From NCBI RefSeq assembly GCF_048565625.1, contig NZ_JBLZUR010000002.1, forward strand, positions 496,001-560,000: a stretch of DNA of 64,000 bases. The letters run 5' to 3'. Shown here piece by piece: positions 8,608 through 16,979 of the stretch. The translations under genes and the position numbers were made by a program. The stretch is from JBLZUR01 sp048565625. GTDB taxonomy: Bacteria > Pseudomonadota > Alphaproteobacteria > Sphingomonadales > Sphingomonadaceae. Position 1 is the first letter of the stretch, and every line of letters starts with the position of its first letter. The notes under the pieces are model-generated. The model did no database searches. It saw only the letters and a program-made list of their open reading frames with translations, and had not been told where the DNA came from.

Positions 8608-9498
8608 CTATGGGATGGCAGGCCCAAACCGATTTAGAGGCACCTTGAGAAACGCCGTGCCGCAAGCCTCCGCGTCGGGCAACCGGCCTCCCCGGATGTT
8701 GACCTGAAGTGCGGCAAGCATCAGGTCGGGAAGCGGCAGCGAAGCGTCGCGCTTCTCGCGGGTCGCCACGAACTCCGCCTCGTCGATGCCATCGCGCACA
8801 TGGATGTTGTCACGCCGCTGATCGGCGACGGTCGAGCGGCCGATTACGTCGCGACCGTCCTTGCCATAGTCATGCCCGACATAGGTCGCGGTTTCGGGTG
8901 AGAGGTCGAGGATTGCGCGGATCGAACGCCAAAGTTCATGCGCGTCACCGCCGGGGAAATCCGCCCGGCTCGTGCCACTGTCGGGCACCATCAGCGTATC
9001 GTGAACAAACGCCGCGTCACCCACGACATAGGTAATCGAGGCGAGCGTGTGGCCGGGCGACGGCATGACGTGCGCGTCGAGCGAACCAATCCTGAACCGT
9101 TCGCCATCGGCGAACAGCCGATCCCACTGGCTGCCATCGACGGGCAGGTCGGGCAGGCAGTAGATATCCTGCCAGAGCTTCTGCACTTCCACGACCTTGG
9201 CGCCGATCGCGGTTTTGCCACCCGTCTTTTCAGCAAGGTACGGAGCAGCGGAGAAGTGATCGGCGTGGGGATGGGTATCGAGTACCCATTCCACTGTAAG
9301 ACGCTTCGCGCGGACATATTCGAGGATCATATCGGCATTGTCGGTTGCGGTCGCACCGGCACGGGGATCGAAGTCGAGGACTGGATCGATGATCGCGGCG
9401 GCCTTCGTGGCTTCGTCGACCACGACATACTGGAAGCTGCCGGTGCGCTCGTCATGGAGCGACGCAATCGTCATGCCTTTGTGATTATACTCGATCAT
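8608..9498 (-). CDS. MBL-fold persulfide dioxygenase-like hydrolase (first of two)
   Basis: A 296-residue metallo-beta-lactamase-fold protein of the ETHE1/Blh type, predicted to oxidise glutathione persulfide to sulfite. It shows the metal ligands THPHADHFSAAPYL near residue 76, SPGHT near 149 and the late GHDYG. It has TSRADFPGGDAH, the loop typical of this group, and a C-terminal LQVNIRGGRLPDAE. It is the last gene of the minus-strand sulfur operon, 21 bp after the DsbA-like gene. A paralogue heads the same operon at 14919-15836; the two are clearly diverged, so this is not a recent duplication. Confidence 0.85.
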   Translation of the reverse strand: MIEYNHKGMTIASLHDERTGSFQYVVVDEATKAAAIIDPVLDFDPRAGATATDNADMILEYVRAKRLTVEWVLDTHPHADHFSAAPYLAEKTGGKTAIGAKVVEVQKLWQDIYCLPDLPVDGSQWDRLFADGERFRIGSLDAHVMPSPGHTLASITYVVGDAAFVHDTLMVPDSGTSRADFPGGDAHELWRSIRAILDLSPETATYVGHDYGKDGRDVIGRSTVADQRRDNIHVRDGIDEAEFVATREKRDASLPLPDLMLAALQVNIRGGRLPDAEACGTAFLKVPLNRFGPAIP

Positions 9499-9519
9499 GT
9501 TTCGTATCCTCTCGCATCG

Positions 9520-10161
9520 TCAGCTTTCTTCCCGGGCACGCGCGAACAGCCGTTCAAAGTCGCTGGTATCGATCGCGCCCATCACCAGCATGCGTCCGGC
9601 AAGATAACCCGGGGTGCCGGCCAGTCCGATCGAATAGGCTTCCTGTCCGTTCGCCCGCAGGCGTGCCGCGACAGCGTCCGCGTGGGCGGCAAGCCAGGTC
9701 GTCGTGCGCAGCCAATCGCCGCCAGCGCGCATCACGACGTCCCGTAGCATGTCGTCGTCGATCGTGCGGCTGTCCGTCATCAACGCACGGTGGACGGCCG
9801 GGTAAACTCCCTGTTCGGCGCACGCGAGCGCCACGCTTGCGGCACGTTCGGATGGCGGACCGAAGATGGGCCAGTCCTTGTAGATGATCTGCACCTTGCC
9901 GTCGCGTTGTACAGCCTCTTCCAAGGCGGGAAATCCATGACGGCAGGCTGGGCAACGATAGTCGGTGAACACGGCAAGCCGAAGCGTAGCATCGGCAGGT
10001 CCGTCCTCGGGCGAGCCGTTACCGGCAAGGATCAGGTCAGCGGTCGGCCCGACGTCGCGCCCGATCGGGGCGGTATGCCGCAGCACCTGTCCGACTGCCC
10101 AACCACCCACGACCACCGCGCCCAAGCCGGCAAGCTGTCTCCGATTGAGCGGCCCAGGCAT
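9520..10161 (-). CDS. DsbA-family thioredoxin-fold protein, membrane-anchored
   Basis: A 213-residue protein with a single N-terminal hydrophobic segment (LAGLGAVVVGGWAVGQVL) suggesting periplasmic anchoring. The active site is FTDYRCPACRHGF, a CPAC redox pair, and GTPGYLAG carries the cis-proline. I chose the ATG at 10161 because it leads straight into the anchor and sits 2 bp after the upstream gene; the longer open frame to 10470 lies in antisense to that gene. It probably handles thiol or persulfide redox with its neighbour. Confidence 0.82.
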   Translation of the reverse strand: MPGPLNRRQLAGLGAVVVGGWAVGQVLRHTAPIGRDVGPTADLILAGNGSPEDGPADATLRLAVFTDYRCPACRHGFPALEEAVQRDGKVQIIYKDWPIFGPPSERAASVALACAEQGVYPAVHRALMTDSRTIDDDMLRDVVMRAGGDWLRTTTWLAAHADAVAARLRANGQEAYSIGLAGTPGYLAGRMLVMGAIDTSDFERLFARAREES

Positions 10162-10163
10162 GA

Positions 10164-10790
10164 TCAGCGCGCCGCAGATTTTTTGCGCGCTTCGGCGACG
10201 AGACGACGCAACGTCGGGAGATCGACAGCACCGGCGACGACCTGCGAGCCGACGATCAGCGCCGGCGTCCCGTTGAAACCGATCGCTTGGGCGATGCCAT
10301 CGGTGCGCGTGAGCAGCGCGTCGATTTCGGCGCCGCGCGATTTCAGATCCCGTTGCAGACGGGGCCAGTCGACCCTGGCTTTGGCAGCCGCTGCCTTGAC
10401 GCCCGCGCTGTCGAGCCGCGCCGGCGAGGTCATCAGCGCCTCGTGAAAGGCGGCATGCCTGCCCTGCCATTGGCTCGCGACGGCTGCGCGCGACGCCTCA
10501 CGTGAAGCAGGTCCGAAGATCGGCCAATCCCGGTACACGACCCGTACCCTCGGGTCAGAGCGAAGCAGGGCGTTCAGCACCGGCTCCATGCGACGGCAAT
10601 AGGGGCAGTTGTAGTCGAAGAACTCGACCACCGTGACGTCATAGGTCTTGCCGGCGCGCTTGGGTGCCACGGGATCGTCGACGACGGCCTTGCGCGACAG
10701 ATCGGGCTGCTGCGCGATAACCGGGGAGATCGGCGCGGCGAAGGCAAGCGCAGCCAGGAGGCCCCCCGACAACAGGTTGCGACGGTTCAT
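10164..10790 (-). CDS. DsbA-family periplasmic thiol oxidoreductase
   Basis: A 208-residue exported protein with a clear signal peptide (hydrophobic core LLAALAFAAPISPVIA, cleavage near AQQ). The active site is FFDYNCPYCRRMEP, a CPYC pair, and NGTPALIVG provides the cis-proline loop, as in DsbA/ScsC/BdbD-like proteins. Its start overlaps the end of the TlpA-like gene by 4 bp (ATGA), and it is followed after 2 bp by a second DsbA-like gene. Paired with that neighbour it may give a periplasmic relay for sulfur-compound or disulfide chemistry. Confidence 0.85.
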   Translation of the reverse strand: MNRRNLLSGGLLAALAFAAPISPVIAQQPDLSRKAVVDDPVAPKRAGKTYDVTVVEFFDYNCPYCRRMEPVLNALLRSDPRVRVVYRDWPIFGPASREASRAAVASQWQGRHAAFHEALMTSPARLDSAGVKAAAAKARVDWPRLQRDLKSRGAEIDALLTRTDGIAQAIGFNGTPALIVGSQVVAGAVDLPTLRRLVAEARKKSAAR

Positions 10791-11596
10791 CGGTGTTTCC
10801 TTGCTAATTCGATTCCATCGACGAGGGCGGCGCGTGACAATTCACCGAGCTGGAGCTGTACGATTGTGCCGTCGCCCGCGACGAAGGCCGTTGCGGGATA
10901 CCCCGCCACCTTCAGGGCTTGGGAAAGGCCACGATCGGTGTCGAGCGCGACATGGCGCGCTCCGATATTTTCACGGCCGAGAAAACCGCTGACGATCGCT
11001 TGCGCCTCGCCCTGATCGGCAAGAAGGATCGGGACCTCGCCAGGGCGCGATGCAACCGCATCGAGCATCGGCAGCTCACGCCGGCACGGGCCGCACCATG
11101 TCGCCCACAGGTTGACTACGAACGGCTGGCCACGGAAACGATCGAGTGGAAGCGGCGCGCCGGACAGGGTCGTCAGGTTGAGATGATAGGGGAACGGGCC
11201 GTAGGTCACGGGAGGGATCAGCGCCTGAAGCAAGAACCAGAGGCCACCCGCAACAGCCAACGCTCCCCAGCCTGCCGCCAGCGCGCTTGAGCGACCAAGC
11301 CGGATCGCCAGCATCGCCGCTGCGCCGAGAAGCCCTGCAAGGGGGGAAAAGCCGCCCTGCCACATGGCAAGGATGGACAGCGGAGCGTCGACGTAGCTCG
11401 ACCAATGCGCTGCAACGTAACCGATCCGCGCCGTAACCAGTCCAGCGACGATGGCGCTGGTGGAGACCGTCGACACGCGAGGGATGTGAAGCCGACCGGC
11501 CAGCGTCGTTAGACCAAGGAACACGACGATACACAGCACGGCAAGCCCGCGATCGACGGCCAGCATCAGCGGCCCGATGGTAATCGCACCCCCCAT
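10787..11596 (-). CDS. Membrane protein with C-terminal TlpA/thioredoxin domain
   Basis: A predicted 269-residue fusion. Residues ~10-140 carry several hydrophobic segments resembling a prolipoprotein diacylglyceryl transferase-like membrane region, and residues ~145-269 form a periplasmic thioredoxin domain with VNLWATWCGPCRRELPM and GYPATAFVAGDG. Such fusions deliver electrons to periplasmic Dsb-like partners, which fits the two DsbA-like genes just downstream. The ATG at 11596 overlaps the upstream stop codon (TGATG). Confidence 0.82.
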   Translation of the reverse strand: MGGAITIGPLMLAVDRGLAVLCIVVFLGLTTLAGRLHIPRVSTVSTSAIVAGLVTARIGYVAAHWSSYVDAPLSILAMWQGGFSPLAGLLGAAAMLAIRLGRSSALAAGWGALAVAGGLWFLLQALIPPVTYGPFPYHLNLTTLSGAPLPLDRFRGQPFVVNLWATWCGPCRRELPMLDAVASRPGEVPILLADQGEAQAIVSGFLGRENIGARHVALDTDRGLSQALKVAGYPATAFVAGDGTIVQLQLGELSRAALVDGIELARKHR

Positions 11597-12378
11597 CAAA
11601 GAAACGCGGCCGCGCTTTTCCAGAGCATGTAGGTCGCCACCACGAAGATCAGGACGGCGAAGACCGTGGTGAGCGTGCCGCCCGAGCCGAGGCGCTTCGC
11701 GATGCGCGTGCCGATCAGGCCGCCGACAACCCCACCGGCGATGAACACGAAAGCGAGCGGCCAGTCTACCAGACCGGAAAACGCGTAGTTGGCGGCCGTC
11801 GTCAGCCCGAACGCGGTGACGGCGATCAAGGACGTGCCGACAGCGTTCAAAATCGGCATGCCCGTCGACCCGATCAGGCCGGGGACGATCAGAAAGCCCC
11901 CGCCGATGCCGAAGAAGCCCGAGAACAGACCGGTGCCAAGGCCGTAGCCCAGCACCTTCGGCGCCTTTTCCCGGTTGCACTCCGCCCCCGGGCTGCCCGT
12001 GTCACCGCGCCCGCGCAGCATCAGGACGCCGACGACGACCATGACCAGCGCGAACAGGAACAGGAGCTTGCCGCCATCGACGGCCTTGCCCGCGGTGGAG
12101 CCGAACAGGGCGCCGATGACGCCGGCGGTCGCATACATGCCGCCACAGCGCCATTTGACGTTATGCGCCTTGGCATGACCGATCAGGCCGGTTGCAGCGT
12201 TAGCGGCCACCGCGAACGCGCTCGTGCCGATGGCGAGGTGGGCGTTGGGCACGCGCACCAGATAGACCATGAGCGGCACGGCGAGGATCGAGCCGCCCCC
12301 GCCGACAAGCCCGAGGGTAAAGCCCACCAGGCTGCCGGACAGCGCGCCCAACAGATACTGGAGCGGTTCGAGGGTCAT
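11596..12378 (-). CDS. TauE/SafE-family sulfite/sulfur-compound exporter
   Basis: A 260-residue polytopic membrane protein with about eight hydrophobic helices. It shows the paired Gly-rich TauE/SafE signatures LGLVGGGGSILAVPLMVYL near residue 25 and GLFSGFFGIGGGFLIVPGL near 155. In this operon it most likely expels sulfite produced by the persulfide dioxygenases. Its start overlaps the upstream flavoprotein gene by 4 bp. Confidence 0.88.
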   Translation of the reverse strand: MTLEPLQYLLGALSGSLVGFTLGLVGGGGSILAVPLMVYLVRVPNAHLAIGTSAFAVAANAATGLIGHAKAHNVKWRCGGMYATAGVIGALFGSTAGKAVDGGKLLFLFALVMVVVGVLMLRGRGDTGSPGAECNREKAPKVLGYGLGTGLFSGFFGIGGGFLIVPGLIGSTGMPILNAVGTSLIAVTAFGLTTAANYAFSGLVDWPLAFVFIAGGVVGGLIGTRIAKRLGSGGTLTTVFAVLIFVVATYMLWKSAAAFL

Positions 12379-13607
12379 GCCGCTTTGCCGATCTCATGCG
12401 GGGCCGCCATCCACTCATGGCCTTTCAGCATGGCCTGCCAATAGATCGGGGGCAGCATCCGCTCCTTCAGGAACCAGGCAGCTCGCGTCGGGCGCGTGCC
12501 GTTCAGGAGCCACGACGGAAAGCTGGGTAGCAGTTTCCCACCATAGCCGAACTCGGCGAGGACGATCTTGCCACGCTCGACCGTGAGCGGGCACGATCCA
12601 TAGCCGTCATAGTCGACAATAGGTGGCTTGCCATCGAGTGCGGCGAGCGCGTTGACCGCCACCACGGGTGCCTGCTTGCGGGCTGCCGCAGCCGTCTTCG
12701 CATTACTGGTGCCAGCGGCATCACCCAGGCCGAAAACATTGTCGTACCGCTTATGGCGCAGCGTCGCTTCATCGACCTCAACGAAGCCGTTTGCCGCCGC
12801 GAGCGGACTTTTGGCGACGACATCATGCGAAACCTGAGGCGGCACGACATGGAGCATGTCGAACTCGCGTTCGACCCGCTCGCTGACGCCGTCCCGCTTG
12901 CGCTCGAAGGTGGCAATACGCCGATCGGCGTCGACCGCGACGAGGTTGGATTCGAGCCTAAGGTCGATCCCATACTTCTCGACATATTCCATCAGCGCAG
13001 GGACGTAGGTCGCGACGCCGAATAGCGCCGCACCGGCGTTGTGAAATTCGACGTCGATCGCGGGGAGCACACCGTGATCGCGCCAGATGTCGCAGGACAG
13101 GTACATCGCCTTTTGAGGCGCGCCGGCGCACTTGATCGGCATCGGCGGTTGCGAGAACAGCGCGCGTCCCCGCTGCAATTCCTGGACAAGCCGGTAGGTG
13201 TAAGGTGCCAGATCGTAGCGGTAATTGGACGTGACGCCGTTGCGGCCCAACGCCTCGGGAAGCCCCGCGATCTTATCCCACGCCAAACGCAGGCCGGGAG
13301 CGACGATCAGGACACGGTAGGCGATCGTATCCCCGTCTCCCAGGGTGATCGCCTGACGCTCGGGGTCGATGGTGATCGCAGGCAGCCGGATCCATTCAAC
13401 GCCCTTGGGCATGACATCGGCTTCGGCCTTGCGGGTCTGCTCGGACGTGAAGACGCCCGCCCCGACCATCGTCCAACCCGGCTGATAATAATGGTCCCGG
13501 GCCGCATCGACGACAGCGATTGACACCTTGGCGTTGCGCTTCAGGATGCTGGCGGCTGTTGCGATGCCCGCGGCTCCGCCTCCGATGATGACGATGTCGT
13601 AGGTCAT
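12375..13607 (-). CDS. Sulfide:quinone oxidoreductase-like flavoprotein
   Basis: A 410-residue FAD/NAD(P)-type oxidoreductase predicted to oxidise sulfide at the membrane and pass electrons to quinone. The N-terminus IVIIGGGAAGIATA is the FAD dinucleotide-binding fold, and NVFGLGDAAG near 290 is the second FAD motif. Candidate redox cysteines are C160 in MPIKCAGAPQ, C172 and C339 in YGSCPL. The ATG at 13607 gives a proper Rossmann start; the frame extends further only in antisense to its neighbour. Both ends overlap neighbours by 4 bp. Confidence 0.85.
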   Translation of the reverse strand: MTYDIVIIGGGAAGIATAASILKRNAKVSIAVVDAARDHYYQPGWTMVGAGVFTSEQTRKAEADVMPKGVEWIRLPAITIDPERQAITLGDGDTIAYRVLIVAPGLRLAWDKIAGLPEALGRNGVTSNYRYDLAPYTYRLVQELQRGRALFSQPPMPIKCAGAPQKAMYLSCDIWRDHGVLPAIDVEFHNAGAALFGVATYVPALMEYVEKYGIDLRLESNLVAVDADRRIATFERKRDGVSERVEREFDMLHVVPPQVSHDVVAKSPLAAANGFVEVDEATLRHKRYDNVFGLGDAAGTSNAKTAAAARKQAPVVAVNALAALDGKPPIVDYDGYGSCPLTVERGKIVLAEFGYGGKLLPSFPSWLLNGTRPTRAAWFLKERMLPPIYWQAMLKGHEWMAAPHEIGKAA

Positions 13608-14038
13608 TTGCCGGCCCCTTCGGAACGACGGGCCAGCGCCGGCTTCAGATCGGCGAGATCGTACCCGGCTGCCTTGGCCTGACCGATGATCGTTTCTGGA
13701 TCGGCATGATCCGCCTCCGCCAATGCCCAAAGGGTAGCCGCCCGCATGCCGCTTCGGCAGAAGCCGAGCGTCGGTCCCGGCAGCGCAGTCAGCGCTTCCT
13801 TCATCCGGTCCGCATCGGCATCGGTCGCCTTGCCCGGCACGATCGGGACATGGGCGAACGCAAGGCCGTGTTCTTCGGCGATCCGGGCCATCTCGTGTGC
13901 GCTCGGCTGTCCCTGCTCCTCGCCATCGAGCCGGCTCGAAACGATCGAGCGAAACCCCGCCTGTGCGGCGGCAGCGACATCATCCCGGGTGAGCTGGGGA
14001 GCAGCCGAGAAGGACGGTGTGATCCTCTTGAAGGCCAT
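13604..14038 (-). CDS. TIGR01244/DUF442 sulfur-transferase-like protein (Blh N-terminal type)
   Basis: A 144-residue soluble protein of the family often fused to persulfide dioxygenase in Blh proteins. The phosphatase-like loop LGFCRSGMRAATLW carries the probable catalytic cysteine near residue 93. Here it is a separate gene, between the sulfide oxidoreductase and the YeeE-like transporter genes, and probably moves sulfane sulfur between enzymes. Confidence 0.85.
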   Translation of the reverse strand: MAFKRITPSFSAAPQLTRDDVAAAAQAGFRSIVSSRLDGEEQGQPSAHEMARIAEEHGLAFAHVPIVPGKATDADADRMKEALTALPGPTLGFCRSGMRAATLWALAEADHADPETIIGQAKAAGYDLADLKPALARRSEGAGK

Positions 14039-14056
14039 GTGACGTCTCCTGTCCGG

Positions 14057-14482
14057 TCATGCCGAACGGCGTGGGATGAGTGCGAAGCGGTGGATGGCTG
14101 CGCCGAGCGCCATCGCAGCGATGAAGAGCAGCGCGGGGGCAGGCTGGATCGCGAGTGCGGCGATGGCGGGGCCTGGGCACAAGCCGACAAGGCCCCAGCC
14201 TATGCCGAACAAGGCGGCGCCAGCGATGAGGCGCGCGTCGATCGGCGACGTGGCGGGCGTATAGAACTGCTCCGCGACGATCGGCGTGGAGCGCCCACGC
14301 ACGACGAGCCAGGCTATCGCCATCGGCAGGATCGCTCCCGCCATGACGAAGGCGAGGGTCGGATCCCAGGCTCCGGTGACGTCGAGAAACGCACGTACCC
14401 GGGCAGGATCGATCATGCCGGAAACGGCGAGGCCAGCGCCGAACAGCGTGCCGCTGACAAGCGAAAGGATGCCTTGCCGCAT
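14057..14482 (-). CDS. YeeE/YedE-family membrane protein, second half-transporter
   Basis: A 141-residue protein with four hydrophobic helices and the signature GWGLVGLCPGPAIAAL, whose cysteine aligns with the thiosulfate-passing cysteine of YeeE. Together with the preceding gene it would form a split YeeE/YedE channel for thiosulfate or another sulfur species. Its ATG overlaps the stop codon of that gene (TGATG). Confidence 0.83.
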   Translation of the reverse strand: MRQGILSLVSGTLFGAGLAVSGMIDPARVRAFLDVTGAWDPTLAFVMAGAILPMAIAWLVVRGRSTPIVAEQFYTPATSPIDARLIAGAALFGIGWGLVGLCPGPAIAALAIQPAPALLFIAAMALGAAIHRFALIPRRSA

Positions 14483-14919
14483 CACGCTACCACTCCCGCC
14501 AGGCGCATGAGGGTCACGGTGGCGATACCGGTCGCCATGAACGTACCCGTCGCGACGATAGACCGCGGCGACAGGCGCGACAGGCCGCAGACGCCGTGAC
14601 CGCTGGTGCACCCTGCGCCGAGCCGCGTACCAATCCCGACGATCAGCCCGGCGACGGCGATCAGCCCGAGCGACGTCGGGAAGCGGGCTTCCACATCCCG
14701 ATTGGCCGCAACAAGGGCTGCACCCAGGGGCAGCCCCACTGTAAACAGGAGTGCCATCATCCAGGGCGCGCCTCCTTGGGAAAGGCCGAGGACACGGGCG
14801 AACATGCCACTGACCCCGGCGATGCGGCCGTTGCCCAGTAACATGATCGCCGCAGCGACACCGATCATCAGCCCACCGATAAAGCCGGCGAGCGGCATGG
14901 CATGGGGAAATCCGGGCAT
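14482..14919 (-). CDS. YeeE/YedE-family membrane protein, first half-transporter
   Basis: A 145-residue protein with four to five hydrophobic helices and the motif RLGAGCTSGHGVCGLSRLS, the hallmark Cys-containing loop of YeeE/YedE sulfur transporters. It shares one base with the upstream persulfide dioxygenase gene at its start and is coupled to its partner half at its end, so stoichiometric synthesis is likely. Confidence 0.85.
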   Translation of the reverse strand: MPGFPHAMPLAGFIGGLMIGVAAAIMLLGNGRIAGVSGMFARVLGLSQGGAPWMMALLFTVGLPLGAALVAANRDVEARFPTSLGLIAVAGLIVGIGTRLGAGCTSGHGVCGLSRLSPRSIVATGTFMATGIATVTLMRLAGVVA

Positions 14920-15836
14920 CACAGCGCATCCAGTGGGATCTTGAGGTAGCGGGTGCCGTTGGCTTCCGGCTCCGGCAGATGGCCGCCGCGCATATTCACC
15001 TGAACTGAGGGCAGGATGAGCTTGGGCATCGACAGGGTGGCATCGCGACGGGTGCGCATCGCGACGAAGTCGTCTTCGTCCACGCCTTCGTGGACATGGA
15101 CGTTGCCGACGCGCTGCGCGCCCACGGTCGTCTCCCAGACATACTGGTCGCGACCCGCAGCCTTGTAGTCGTGACACAGGAACAGCCGCGTCTCGTCAGG
15201 CAACTGCATCAGTCGGCGGATCGAGCGGAATAGCTGGCGCGCATCACCACCGGGGAAGTCCGCGCGTGCTGTGCCGTAATCCGGCATGAAAAGGGTATCG
15301 CCGGTGAAGACCGCGTCGCCGATGACATAGGCCATGTCGGCGGGGGTGTGCCCCGGCACATGCAGCGCGATGGCCTCGATGTCGCCGATCGCGAAACGAT
15401 CGCCATCGTCGAACAGGCGGTCGAACTCGGAGCCGTCGCGTTCGAAGTCGGTGCCGGCGTTGAAAATCTTGCCGAAGACGTTCTGTACGCGAATGATCTC
15501 GCGGCCGATCGCGAGCTGACCACCCAGCGCCTTCTGCAGATAGGGCGCCGCAGACAGGTGATCGGCATGAGCATGGGTCTCAAGCAGCCAGTCGACCGAA
15601 AGGCCGTGCTCCCGCACATAAGCGATTACCACATCCGCCGACGCCGTCTTGGTGCGACCGGCCGCAGCGTCAAAATCCAGCACACTGTCGACGACCGCGG
15701 CCTTCCGCGTGGCAGGGTCCCAGACGACGTAGGTCGCGGTGTTGGTCGGCTCATCAAAGAAGGAATGAACGACCGGCGCTCCTGCCGCCTTCGCACGTTC
15801 AATCTGCGCAACTGCCTCGCTCAACGCCGATTCCAC
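14919..15836 (-). CDS. MBL-fold persulfide dioxygenase-like hydrolase (second, operon leader)
   Basis: A 305-residue ETHE1/Blh-type hydrolase with metal ligands THAHADHLSAAPYL, HVPGHTPADM, GDTLFMPDYG and CHDYK. It ends in VQVNMRGGHLPEPE like its paralogue at the operon's far end. The start is a GTG at 15836 with a GGAGG ribosome-binding site 5 bp upstream. It is the first gene of a ten-gene minus-strand operon in which almost every junction overlaps or is only a few bases long. Confidence 0.87.
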   Translation of the reverse strand: MESALSEAVAQIERAKAAGAPVVHSFFDEPTNTATYVVWDPATRKAAVVDSVLDFDAAAGRTKTASADVVIAYVREHGLSVDWLLETHAHADHLSAAPYLQKALGGQLAIGREIIRVQNVFGKIFNAGTDFERDGSEFDRLFDDGDRFAIGDIEAIALHVPGHTPADMAYVIGDAVFTGDTLFMPDYGTARADFPGGDARQLFRSIRRLMQLPDETRLFLCHDYKAAGRDQYVWETTVGAQRVGNVHVHEGVDEDDFVAMRTRRDATLSMPKLILPSVQVNMRGGHLPEPEANGTRYLKIPLDAL

Positions 15837-15865
15837 AATTGCCTCCGTTTATCGATTTCACGGTT

Positions 15866-15894
15866 TATGTAGTCGTGTAACCCACTTGCGTCAA
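15866..15894 (-). promoter_or_regulatory. Sigma-70-like promoter of the sulfur operon
   Basis: On the minus strand TTGACG (15894-15889) and TACATA (15871-15866) are separated by exactly 17 bp and lie about 30 bp before the GTG start. The ArsR-type regulator encoded divergently probably binds here, but the region has only a weak GTTTA/GTAAC dyad, so no operator is assigned. Confidence 0.65.
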
Positions 15895-15920
15895 CGGGCG
15901 CCCCGTGCCATCTGAAAAAC

Positions 15921-16544
15921 ATGGAAACGATGGATGCAGACGCACCGCGCTCGTTGCGTATCGGGGACGTTGCCCCGAATTTTACCGCCCGCACGACGCA
16001 GGGCGAAATGACGCTCGATCAGTATCGTGGTCGCTGGGTCGTGTTCTTCTCGCACCCGGCTGATTTTACGCCGGTCTGCACCAGCGAGTTTGTAGCCCTG
16101 ACCAAGGCCGCACCGCAATTCGAGGAGCTGGACTGCGCCTTGCTCGGGCTGTCGGTCGACAGCCTGTATTCGCATGTCGCCTGGTTGCGTGCGATCAAGG
16201 ATGTCTTCGGCGTAGAGGTGCCGTTTCCGGTCGTGGAAGATCCGTCGATGGCCGTGGGTTACGCCTATGGCATGCTCGACGAACAGGCCGGCGATGCTTC
16301 AGCCGTGCGTGCGACCTACTTCATCGATCCCGAGGGCATTATCCGTGCGCTCAACTGGTATCCCATGAACGTCGGGCGATCGGTCGACGAGATGCTCCGC
16401 ACGGTGAGGGCGCTGCAGCGATCGGCCGATGGGCAAGCCTACATGCCGGCCGATTGGCAGCCGGGTGACGATGTTCTGCTGCCGCCTGCCCTGCCGGGCA
16501 ACGCCGGTGCAGACTGGTTTCATCAGTTGAAGGCCGATCGATGA
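15921..16544 (+). CDS. 1-Cys (Prx6-type) peroxiredoxin
   Basis: A 207-residue thiol peroxidase. The peroxidatic site is PADFTPVCTSEF with C53, and the long C-terminal domain (NWYPMNVGRSVDEMLRTVRAL, then MPADWQPGDDV) is typical of the Prx6 subfamily. The start at 15921 lacks a good ribosome-binding site; an ATG at 15930 is an alternative. It is divergent from the sulfur operon and overlaps the ArsR gene by 4 bp. It may reduce peroxides or polysulfides formed during sulfide oxidation. Confidence 0.88.
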   Translation: METMDADAPRSLRIGDVAPNFTARTTQGEMTLDQYRGRWVVFFSHPADFTPVCTSEFVALTKAAPQFEELDCALLGLSVDSLYSHVAWLRAIKDVFGVEVPFPVVEDPSMAVGYAYGMLDEQAGDASAVRATYFIDPEGIIRALNWYPMNVGRSVDEMLRTVRALQRSADGQAYMPADWQPGDDVLLPPALPGNAGADWFHQLKADR

Positions 16545-16951
16545 CGGCGATCCATCAATCCCGCGCGATCGCGGACACGGCGGTTGAGAAGCTGCGGGTG
16601 TTCGCTCAGCCCCAGCGTCTCATGATCCTGTCCTATCTGCTCGGCGGTGAGCGTCAGGTTGCGGACATAGAGGCTGCTACCGGCGTGACCCAACCGGCCC
16701 TCAGCCAGCAGCTTGCCGAGCTGCGCCGCGCCGAGCTGGTGAAGACGAGACGTGAAGCCAAGCAGGTCTACTACCGTCTTGCCGATGAGGCCGCTGCACT
16801 GTGCGTGCGCACGCTGGAAGCGATGTTCGGCGCCGACGATCTAGCCGTGCATGAGGCAGCGCCCGCTTCCCGACCGTCGCGAGCGCGCGGGGCGTCGGCT
16901 GCCACGCGGCCGCAAAATATAGGCGCAGCCGTATTTGCGAGGGTCGGATAA
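16541..16951 (+). CDS. ArsR-family repressor, BigR/SqrR-like
   Basis: A 136-residue winged-helix regulator. The helix-turn-helix is VADIEAATGVTQPALSQQLAELRRAELV, very close to BigR/YgaV/SqrR, which repress sulfide-detoxification genes until persulfides form a link between two cysteines. Here the first of those cysteines is replaced (VADIE where BigR, from memory, has VCEIE), leaving only C88, and the tail after residue 100 is Ala/Arg-rich. It probably regulates both divergent operons, but its sensing chemistry must differ. Confidence 0.8.
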   Translation: MTAIHQSRAIADTAVEKLRVFAQPQRLMILSYLLGGERQVADIEAATGVTQPALSQQLAELRRAELVKTRREAKQVYYRLADEAAALCVRTLEAMFGADDLAVHEAAPASRPSRARGASAATRPQNIGAAVFARVG

Positions 16952-16979
16952 TCATTCCGGTTTCGAAAGGACAAACCAG

